Shown here: in pieces, positions 1 through 6,462 of the stretch
Layout: every line of letters begins with the position of its first letter
Numbering within the stretch: the first letter of the stretch is position 1
From: G963422275 sp963422275
GTDB taxonomy: Bacteria > Pseudomonadota > Alphaproteobacteria > Rhodobacterales > Rhodobacteraceae
Assembly (NCBI GenBank): GCA_963422275.1
Contig: OY729418.1
Coordinates: forward strand, 4,650,001-4,714,000
DNA: 64,000 nucleotides
Direction of reading: 5' to 3'
Notes under the pieces: model-generated
Told to the model about the DNA's origin: nothing
Database searches by the model: none
The model's input: only the letters and a program-made list of their open reading frames with translations
Made by a program: the position numbers and the translations under genes

Positions 1-395
1 CCCTCTCCGGGCTTGGACGCATCCGCCGGGCAAGCCGCGCGGCGGTGTCCGGGAAGATTGCCGAGAGGCTGACCGACATTGTCGGCCCTGCGTCGCACCA
101 CTAGCTCATGCGGCGGTGCTGCCGATCAACAGGAAGTTGTGGATATAGGCACTCGATCGCACCCGGCCCAGTTTGCCGCTGAAGAAGGGACACGGCGCCG
201 CCCTGGTCCGCGATGGCAAGCGCAATGGAACCGCTACCCCGTTCGCGGCCCTGAACGCGCTCGGCGGCACGGTGACCGTGCCGGACCTTCCATTTCACTC
301 CCGCCTCATGCTCATGGCCGAACGCCGTCGAAGGCTTCTTCGCCAAACTGACCCGAAGACGGCTCAAGCACGGCGTCCTCCAATCCGTCGGCGAA
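1..395 (+). pseudogene. IS630-family transposase remnant, 3' part, cut by window start
   Basis: Two reading frames on the plus strand carry pieces of an IS630 DDE transposase. Around 150-270 the frame reads ALDRTRPSLPLKKGHG followed by KRNGTATPFAALNALGG, the conserved core of the family. Around 315-390 another frame reads NAVEGFFAKLTRRRLKHG, the C-terminal block after the catalytic Glu. The stretch between these blocks is deleted and frameshifted, so no active enzyme can be made. A 5' piece of an IS630 transposase lies at 11169-11290; whether it belongs to the same subgroup cannot be told. The junction near 395 runs directly into an IS5-type fragment on the other strand. Confidence 0.75.
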
Positions 396-396
396 C

Positions 397-482
397 TGAT
401 GACGGTGGCGGCGCTGCAGATGGCGCCGAAGAAGGTGTGGGCGCATCGGTCGTGTCGCGTGGCGATGCGGCGCAAGAGTTCC
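397..482 (-). pseudogene. IS5-type transposase remnant, C-terminal part
   Basis: On the minus strand this reads LLRRIATRHDRCAHTFF and GAICSAATVI, the C-terminal helix of IS427-like IS5 transposases (usually FRRIATRYDKLARNFLAA). It is the continuation of the fragment at 1713-1965. The two were one gene before the element at 487-1708 inserted at a CTAG site. A one-base shift at the joint shows the gene has also decayed. Confidence 0.7.
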
Positions 483-486
483 CTAG

Positions 487-1708
487 GGAACCTCTGAATA
501 TAGCCTGATTTTGGGCGTTGCATTGCGCATCCGGTGCGCGCCCGCTATTTTGCGCCACGCCTTTTTTGGGGGATACTGACATGCAGCGCCTTCAGCAATT
601 GACCTTTGCCAGCCTCGAATACGATCGCAAGAAGCGCAAGACGCGCCGCGAGATCTTTCTGGAGCGGATGGACGGCCTGATCCCCTGGGAGCGCCTGGAG
701 GCCTGCATTGCGCCGGTGTATCCGAAGGGCGGCCGCAAGGGGCGACAGCCGCATCCGCTGTCGGTGATGCTGCGCGTGCACTGCGTTTAGCCGTTCTGCA
801 ATCTGAGCGACCCGGCGATGGAGGACCGGCTTGCGAGGCGGAGAGAGTCCGGCGCCTTGCCGGGGCGGTGCTTGAGAAGGTTCCGGACGAGACGACGATC
901 CCGAGTTCCGCCACCGGCTGGAGCGCCGCGGACTGGCGCACCTTCTGTTTCGGGATATCAGGGCTCGCCTGGCCGAGCGGGGGGTTTTGCTGAAGAAGGG
1001 CAGCATCGTTGACGCCACCATCATCTCGGCGCCATCGTCGACCAGGAACGAGAGCAGCGCCCGCGACCCGGAGACGCACCGGACCAGGAAGGGGAACCGG
1101 TGGCATTTCGGGATGAAGCTGCACATCGGCACCGACCCCCGGGGTCTGGCGCGCCACCTGGAGGGAACGGCCGCCAACGTCGCGACCTGACGCCTTCGGA
1201 TCGGCTTCTGCACGGCGAGGAGGAGCAAGTCTGGGGCGACTCCGGATATCGCGGGATCGGCAAGCGCGCGGAGCACGCGCATCGCGATGTTTCGTGGCAG
1301 ATTGCCCTGCCCCCGAGCAAGCGCCGGACGCTGGCGCCGGGCAGCGCCGCGGCCAGGGCGGAGACGGCGAAGGCCCGGGTGCGGGCGCGGGTGGAGCATC
1401 CGTTCCGGATCGTCAAGCGGGTGTTCGGCTGCGACATGGTTCGCTATCGGGGCTTGGACAAGAACGTGCAGCGGCTTGCGCTGCTTCCGGACTTCTCGAA
1501 CCTGATGATTGCCCAGCCGCACTTGCAATGACAGGGGAGAAGTGTGTCCGGAATTTGCCGGACCGGCCCCGCGGGGGCTGAACCGGCGGCGGTTTCGCCC
1601 CGAAAACGCGCATTTGCGGCTTCCGGACCGCCGAAAACCGACCGGCGCAGCCGGGAAGGGCAAATTCCGCAGCAAACCCCAAAAAAAACCCTCCAAATCA
1701 GAGGTTCC
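487..1708 (+). mobile_element. IS5-family element, complete ends, dead transposase
   Basis: The element is 1222 bp long. Its ends are inverted repeats GGAACCTCTGA (487-497) and TCAGAGGTTCC (1698-1708), flanked by a 4-bp target duplication CTAG at 483-486 and 1709-1712, typical of IS5-family insertion. It carries one transposase gene on the plus strand, which is broken. It sits inside an older IS5-type transposase gene on the minus strand, so two insertion events can be ordered. Confidence 0.85.
582..1531 (+). pseudogene. IS5-family transposase, broken by a stop and frameshifts
   Basis: This is the transposase of the enclosing element, similar to classical IS5. The N-terminus starts MQRLQQLTFASLEYDRKK and runs to an in-frame TAG at 788-790, where the family has Gln (CAG to TAG). 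The ORF continues in the same frame with CNLSDPAMED, then loses frame near 830. The central block IVDATIISAPSSTRNESS (DDE region) is in one frame from about 1005. The C-terminal block RVRARVEHPFRIVKRVFG is in another and ends at the stop near 1531. At least two frameshifts plus one nonsense change make it non-functional. Confidence 0.85.
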
Positions 1709-1712
1709 CTAG

Positions 1713-1965
1713 CCGGCTAAGCATGCGCGCGATAAGGTTGCGCTGCCTGCAGCACTTGGCATCGTCGGCCGTCGGCTTCCTGCGGTTGCGGCGTCCGGGG
1801 ATGTGGGGCTTGACGCTGCGCGCGGCAAGGGCGTCGCGAAAGCGACCGCCGTCATGGCCCTTGTCGGCGATCAGGGTCCCGCGGCGCGGCGCAGCGGGGA
1901 GCAGGGCTATGCCCCTGCTTCTCGCCGAGGCCGGGTCAGCGACTGCCGGGGTGCAGCGTCAAGCC
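1713..1965 (-). pseudogene. IS5-type transposase remnant, central part
   Basis: The minus strand reads LTLHPGSR, then in another frame ALLPAAPRRGTLIADKGHDG and RKPTADDAKCCRQRNLIARM. These correspond to the second catalytic Asp and the Glu-containing YREW-like region of IS427-type transposases. The gene runs directly into the CTAG duplication at 1709-1712 and resumes at 482 on the far side of the inserted IS5 element. The N-terminal part is missing upstream of about 1965. Confidence 0.7.
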
Positions 1966-2041
1966 ACTAATGCGAGCGAACCGGCCTCGGAAAGCCGGAA
2001 ATGGTGGTTGGACATGGCAAGCCTCCTGCATATCGGGGTCT

Positions 2042-2563
2042 TCAGCCACATCCCACAACCCTTGACAAGGCATTTATAGGTCCTGAACCTAGCAGAATTA
2101 ACAGCACCCCAATGACCGTGACCCATACCACGATCAGCAAGATCGTGATGACTGCCAGCCAGAGCGCGACCCGCAGCCCCTCTGGTGGATCTAACCAATT
2201 TAGCATTAGCCACAACCGCTTGTGTGACAAGGAACCCTTTCGGGGCGGCTTTGTCGGAGCCGAAGCGATGTCTCTGGGACAGGAGGGTCTTTTTTCAATC
2301 TCCTCTTGTGCTTGCCCCGAGGATTCATTTTCTAAAGATACCTGAGTTCTTTCAATCTCCTCTTGTGCTTGCCCCGAGGATTCATTTTCTAAAGATACCT
2401 GAGTTCTTTCTGCTGTTCGTCTAGCTGTATCCTTAAAGCTGGTAGTTGTATCTTTTAGATCTTGATCCATAGGATCATCCACAGGGATTTCCTGATAAGG
2501 CTCAAGGTCAGATGCGAGCGACGCCAGCCCCGCGAAACCCCTTTGCTCTTTCCCGTTCGTCAC
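2042..2563 (-). CDS. Small membrane protein with perfect internal duplication, unknown function
   Basis: A 173-aa protein of no recognised family. It starts at a GTG that overlaps the stop of the upstream gene (GTGA), so translation is probably coupled. The N-terminal half is acidic and hydrophilic. Residues about 53-90 contain two identical 19-residue copies beginning RTQVSLENESSGQ, encoded by a perfect 57-bp tandem repeat. The C-terminal third holds a strong hydrophobic segment, ALWLAVITILLIVVW onward, long enough for one long or two short membrane helices, followed by a short tail. It is the last gene of the chaperone-AAA cluster and the only one with a clear membrane anchor, so it could tether the system to the membrane; that is inference. 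The region is more AT-rich than its flanks. Confidence 0.65.
   Translation of the reverse strand: MTNGKEQRGFAGLASLASDLEPYQEIPVDDPMDQDLKDTTTSFKDTARRTAERTQVSLENESSGQAQEEIERTQVSLENESSGQAQEEIEKRPSCPRDIASAPTKPPRKGSLSHKRLWLMLNWLDPPEGLRVALWLAVITILLIVVWVTVIGVLLILLGSGPINALSRVVGCG
2294..2407. repeat. Perfect 57-bp tandem repeat, two copies
   Basis: Copies lie at 2294-2350 and 2351-2407 and are identical base for base. The unit is a multiple of three, so the coding frame of the minus-strand membrane protein is kept and 19 residues are duplicated. Perfect identity points to a recent duplication or to slippage that keeps the copies uniform. Confidence 0.95.
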
Positions 2564-2934
2564 AGGACGGTGTTGGTCTCAGCCGAGGCACTCATCCCTG
2601 CACCGATTCCAACAGGTCGCTTAATCCGGTGATTGCTCGGTTTCCGGATGGCGGCTTCAAGAAATCGTTGCCAAGCCCTCAATCCCTCCATAATCTCCTT
2701 GAGGAGTCTCGCTCCGACTGCTTTCCAGAGCTTGCCGATGAACTCGGTGAACACCTCCTGCTTCTCGAGTTCGATCTGCACAAAGGTGCGTTTGGCTCCG
2801 ACGGTGATGCTGTATGCCGCCCTACTGACGGGATGGTTTGTGTCGCTCCACCGTACCCGGGCAATCTCTTTCAAACCGATTGTCCAGTCCTTCCAGTGCA
2901 CGCCATCGGGTGAAATAAGAAGCTTGATCTTCAT
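2560..2934 (-). CDS. Unknown 124-aa protein of the chaperone-AAA cluster
   Basis: I do not recognise the family. The protein starts MKIKLLISPDGVHWKDW and its first 70 residues alternate short hydrophobic strands with polar turns, which could be a PH-like or other beta-barrel fold. The rest is helical (FTEFIGKLWKAVGARLLK). No signal peptide or membrane segment is visible. The ATG overlaps the stop of the upstream gene (ATGA at 2931-2934), and its own stop overlaps the GTG of the next gene. The three small genes are therefore a tightly coupled unit downstream of the Hsp70, AAA+ and J-like genes. Confidence 0.6.
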   Translation of the reverse strand: MKIKLLISPDGVHWKDWTIGLKEIARVRWSDTNHPVSRAAYSITVGAKRTFVQIELEKQEVFTEFIGKLWKAVGARLLKEIMEGLRAWQRFLEAAIRKPSNHRIKRPVGIGAGMSASAETNTVL

Positions 2935-3407
2935 GACGCCGATTTGAAAGCACTAGAAAGACTTCCTGTAGATTCAGGAGCACTTGTAGCGGTAGGTTCA
3001 GACTGGGGCGGTGGAGTGGTTTGATCTCTAAAACGAGGTTCAGGTACTGCAGTTCTAGAATCTCTGAACAGGTTAGCGAAAGACATGATAAACCCTTCAG
3101 GGTCTCTTACTATATGTTGAGCACCAGTTGTTCCCTCTGTATCTGCACTTCTGAATTGTCGGTATCTTCGTGAAGCTGTTTCTTCAATACCTGCTACTCC
3201 TGCGCCAATCCTTTCAATACCAGCTTCAATATATTCTTGACCTCGTTTAATATTGGCTCCTACGGCCTCTCCTGCTTGCCTTGCTACTTGCTCTGCTCTT
3301 GAGGTCCCTCTGTCTCTAAAGAAGTTTGTGTCTTCTTCTGATCCAGTGGGTTCTTCACCTCGCGGTTCAGTAGGTTTACTTTGGCTCAATTCGCGAATCG
3401 CAGGCAT
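2931..3407 (-). CDS. Unknown protein, start codons displaced by an IS1595-type insertion
   Basis: The present frame can start at ATG 3407 (MPAIRELSQSKPTEPRGEEP), where the first seven residues come from the end of the inserted element. It gives 158 aa. The core is a predicted amphipathic helix region with small-residue repeats (GIERIGAGVAGIEETASR) and a Pro/Ser/Thr-rich tail; no family is recognised. The frame also stays open through the element up to 3863, so a 310-residue chimera with the first residues of the transposase (MDRAQFRDWF) is possible. If the element and one copy of its 8-bp duplication are removed, the frame joins sequence at 3924-3939. There a TTG at 3931-3933, six bases after AGGA, would begin LSKSKPTEPRGE just after the J-like gene. 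The gene was probably hit within its first codons. Confidence 0.55.
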   Translation of the reverse strand: MPAIRELSQSKPTEPRGEEPTGSEEDTNFFRDRGTSRAEQVARQAGEAVGANIKRGQEYIEAGIERIGAGVAGIEETASRRYRQFRSADTEGTTGAQHIVRDPEGFIMSFANLFRDSRTAVPEPRFRDQTTPPPQSEPTATSAPESTGSLSSAFKSAS

Positions 3408-3915
3408 GTCCTGACGCTGGCGGCTGCGAGGCATGCTTTTGGCGATGGATGCCTGCCGAGGACGACGAGATGGAACCACCTCAAATAGCTGTCGAGACAC
3501 TTGGTGGCGATGCCGCGGAAGCGCCGCAGGAAGCCCTTGATCTGGCTGTGGCGGCTGGTGGCCGTCTGGATGTGCACGGCCCCGCGCACCCGAGCGCCGC
3601 GGCGGCGTGGCCTGCAGTTCAGGTTCCGCTCGCCCTTGCGGCTTTCGAGCACGAAGGTCTCGTCGGCCTCGACGATCCCGGCGAGCCGGTCCGGCGACTG
3701 CCGAACCGCCGCCAGGAAGCGGTGGCGCCAGAGAGGCCTCGCCCTCCGGCGGATCCGACAGAACCGCAGCAACCTTGCGGCACTGCGCCGCCGTCAGTTC
3801 ATCGATTCTCGAAAACCAGTCCCGAAACTGTGCCCGATCCATTGTTCCGCTCCCCATGGTCAATGCAAGTCAGAACCCAGTATAGCACATAAGCCTGCGA
3901 AATACGAACAGAGCC
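3383..3915 (-). mobile_element. Internally deleted IS1595-family element with 8-bp target duplication
   Basis: The element is 533 bp. Its ends are GGCTCAATTCG (3383 onward) and the inverted copy CGAACAGAGCC (to 3915). The 8-bp direct repeat TTTACTTT flanks it at 3375-3382 and 3916-3923, the duplication length typical of IS1595. The minus strand still encodes transposase pieces: MDRAQFRDWFSRIDELTAAQ near 3840, then in another frame RHRFLAAV and LAGIVEADETFVLESRKGER (first DDE Asp region), then IKGFLRRFRGIATKCLD and RWFHLVVLG at the C-terminus. The segment between the ADETF block and IKGFLRRF is deleted, so it cannot move by itself. It lies in the fifth or so codon of the gene after the J-like gene. 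Confidence 0.85.
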
Positions 3916-3946
3916 TTTACTTTTGCTAAGCAAGTTCAATCCTAAA

Positions 3947-4999
3947 TCAAAGTCTGATATAAGGAATTTTTATAGGGTTCTCTTGCGCATTGGCGATTCT
4001 GTTGAGCACAGAGGCGTCTTCATCCAGTTCCTCGATGATCTTCGCGATCTCCGCGAACACTTCCTGCTGAATCGCCATGAGTCTCTGCGAGACCGCAAGC
4101 AGCCTGTGTTCGTTCCACAGATCTACGGCGAGTCCCCGGATTTCGCGCGCGACTTCGAAGCTGATTCTGTGGCGTAGACCCCTGCTACTGTAGCTCACCT
4201 GGATTGGCTGCGCCACATAGTCCCAGTTCTTGATCACGCGCTCGAGCTTTGTGACGAGGCGGTCAATCATGGCTTTGCCGCGTCTCTGCGCAGCCACCTC
4301 TCGGATCCGTTTCTCGATGGTTTTGAGGTTCTCTGTCTCCTTGTCGAAGAATTCCTGTGCTTCCACTTCGTAGGTGTCGATCAAGTCGTCGATCATTGTC
4401 GGAGCTTGAAACACACCATTCTGTGTCGTTTGGTCCACTGCCTTCGTCACAGCGTCCACTAGTGAGGATGCGGGCAACTGATCGAGACAGCGCTTGATCG
4501 AGTCTCCAAAATGCCGGCGACGACCTTGCAATTCTTCTTCGACGTTCTCTCGACTGGAGACCGCCGCAAAACCGGCCACGGAGCGCGCTTCGTTCAGAAG
4601 TGCGGTGATCTCATCGAAGTCCAAGCTCTGATGGGTTTCGGACAGCTCGACGATCCATTCCACGATGTCGCTCTTTGCCAACGACGCGCTTGTGCGCACC
4701 AGACCGCTGGCAAGCAAGTTCGCGCGCGCAAGTGCGGGCACGTTGGCGATCCTGCGGACTCCTTCTGGATTCACCTCCAACATGGAAAGCGCCAGAACGA
4801 CTTGCTGCGGGTCCAGCCCCGGTAGCCACGCGGCCTCTGCGGCGAGGCGCTTCCTCGGGTTTGTCAGGATCCCCCGGGCTTCCCGAATTGAGGTCTCGTC
4901 TCCAAAGAGAAGAGCCTTGTCGGCCAGCTCTGCGATCCGGTACCGGCCGTCTTCCATCGTAGCTTCGAGCGTGTAGAACGGGTTCGCCGCCAAGTCCAT
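3947..4999 (-). CDS. J-domain-like protein lacking the HPD motif
   Basis: A 350-aa protein. Residues about 5-62 (NPFYTLEAT, then RIAELADKALLF, then EARGILTNPRKRLAAEAAWL) follow the J-domain layout: the LG/YxxLGV-like first turn, helix II, and a helix III ending in a NP.KR.AxE variant of the usual DPxKRxxYD. The loop where DnaJ proteins carry His-Pro-Asp is replaced by GDETS, so normal stimulation of Hsp70 ATPase is not expected. The rest is long helices without Cys-rich zinc or CTD domains. It follows the AAA+ gene by three bases and lies in the same operon as the Hsp70 and GrpE-like genes, which supports an Hsp70 partner role. Family resemblance is from memory of similar proteins next to Hsp70 genes; a structure comparison would decide. 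Confidence 0.65.
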   Translation of the reverse strand: MDLAANPFYTLEATMEDGRYRIAELADKALLFGDETSIREARGILTNPRKRLAAEAAWLPGLDPQQVVLALSMLEVNPEGVRRIANVPALARANLLASGLVRTSASLAKSDIVEWIVELSETHQSLDFDEITALLNEARSVAGFAAVSSRENVEEELQGRRRHFGDSIKRCLDQLPASSLVDAVTKAVDQTTQNGVFQAPTMIDDLIDTYEVEAQEFFDKETENLKTIEKRIREVAAQRRGKAMIDRLVTKLERVIKNWDYVAQPIQVSYSSRGLRHRISFEVAREIRGLAVDLWNEHRLLAVSQRLMAIQQEVFAEIAKIIEELDEDASVLNRIANAQENPIKIPYIRL

Positions 5000-5002
5000 A
5001 AT

Positions 5003-6457
5003 TCAGCTACGGACGAACCCGATGGGACGTTTCTGAGGATCGAGCGGTGGTAGTGCTGCAAGTGCGGCCCGCAGGCTCTCAGCGTCCAGTGCCTTCTTGC
5101 CAGACCGGGCTGCGAGTCGTGCTCCCTCGCGCACCACGAACGCGGTGTCCGACAGCGTTCGATCGGTCAGCGCGCTCACTGCTTCGCGGGTGTCGATCTC
5201 TCCTCGCCTCGGCACCTTTCGCAGCAATGCATCGAGCAATTCCGTAATCTCTTCTGTAGTTGGCATGCCGATCTCGATCATGTGATCGAACCGCCCGCGC
5301 CGCAGGATGGCGGGATCGATCATCTCGAGACGGTTCGTTGTGCCGATGATAAGCACTTTCCGAGCGTGAGCTTCGGGAATACGCCGCAGAAACTCCCCCA
5401 CCTCCTCCACATGGTGCAAGCCGGTCGATTTATGCAATTGCCGGTCGGAGAGATACGATTCCATCTCTTCGATTACGACGATTGAGGGCACCGCATCAAT
5501 CGCCTTGTCGAACACCGCACCTACCTTTCTCGCAGTCTCGTGAATATAGGGGCTGCCGACGCTATTGGAGTTAATGAAGAAGATAGGCCAGTCGAGGTAC
5601 TCGGTGAGTCTTTCCAGCGCAAACGTCTTTCCGCATCCTGGCGGGCCGTGCAGTACCACCGACGCAGGGAATCCGATCCCAAGTGCCTCGTAGCGCTCCG
5701 CATTCTCGACAATGTCGATGATGTGTTCCCTGAAAAACGCCTCGAGCTTGTGACGCCCGGCAAGGCTGAACCTTCGCTCCCGTTGTGTTGCGGTGAACTC
5801 ACCTTTCGGTCGTGCGTCGGTTGCTAGTGTCTGTGTTTCTGTCGAGGTCGATGCAGGATCACTATCTGTTCTTGGCTCATGCTTGCGGTGAGCAGGTGCC
5901 GATACGCCAAACCCTGCGGTCGCCACTAGCTCCTGCACGTCCTTCTCTTCGAGCCAGGCAATTAATGCCTTCAGGCGCCTGAGCGACGTGGCGGGGATGG
6001 ATACCCCTCCTGTCAACCATCTCCCCAAGACCTCCTCATCCGCTGCACTCTCCGACACAGTCCAAGTCGGAAGCAGCCGCGAAAACCGCTCCACGTAGAT
6101 GGCATCATGCACCGCTGTTTCGGCGTCCACCTTACGTGTCTCGCGGAGGCTCAGCGCGAATGAGAGCCCATCGGCTTTGCTGTCCGGCGAGCCGCCCTCA
6201 CTGACGGGTTCAAGCCGCTGGTCGGACCCCGAGGAGATCGTTTTGAATGTCTCGTCGCCGAAAGTGAATGGATCTAGTACGGTCTCCGGGATCAATTCCG
6301 ACTCGACCCACCGGTCTGCGAGCACGTTCCGCGCAATGAGCATCCTGCCGTCACCCTTGACGCGGAAGATTTGCCAATCTGTCCCGGCATGCAGCAGGCG
6401 TCCAAGCGTCGTTCGATTCGGGAGCCTGTGCTGTAGCGGAAACCATCGCTCTTCCAT
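5003..6457 (-). CDS. AAA+ ATPase of the Hsp70 cluster
   Basis: A 484-aa protein with one AAA+ module in its C-terminal half. Walker A is GPPGCGKT (271-278), Walker B is SIVVIEEMES (325-334) with Glu-Glu in place of Asp-Glu, sensor 1 is GTTNR (372-376), and RRGRFD (386-391) gives the arginine finger region. This classic-AAA arrangement resembles FtsH, spastin or CDC48-type modules rather than ClpB. No protease motif (HExxH) is present, so it is likely an unfoldase or remodeller. The N-terminal 230 residues are unrecognised and end in a low-complexity Ser/Thr linker (DSDPASTSTETQT). Start ATG lies five bases after the Hsp70 stop. Confidence 0.85.
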   Translation of the reverse strand: MEERWFPLQHRLPNRTTLGRLLHAGTDWQIFRVKGDGRMLIARNVLADRWVESELIPETVLDPFTFGDETFKTISSGSDQRLEPVSEGGSPDSKADGLSFALSLRETRKVDAETAVHDAIYVERFSRLLPTWTVSESAADEEVLGRWLTGGVSIPATSLRRLKALIAWLEEKDVQELVATAGFGVSAPAHRKHEPRTDSDPASTSTETQTLATDARPKGEFTATQRERRFSLAGRHKLEAFFREHIIDIVENAERYEALGIGFPASVVLHGPPGCGKTFALERLTEYLDWPIFFINSNSVGSPYIHETARKVGAVFDKAIDAVPSIVVIEEMESYLSDRQLHKSTGLHHVEEVGEFLRRIPEAHARKVLIIGTTNRLEMIDPAILRRGRFDHMIEIGMPTTEEITELLDALLRKVPRRGEIDTREAVSALTDRTLSDTAFVVREGARLAARSGKKALDAESLRAALAALPPLDPQKRPIGFVRS

Positions 6458-6462
6458 TATCG

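Noticed and set aside
2931..3863. A single 310-residue gene
   Set aside because: Its first half is decayed IS1595 sequence with its own 8-bp duplication; the real gene part is 2931-3374, though a chimeric product cannot be excluded.
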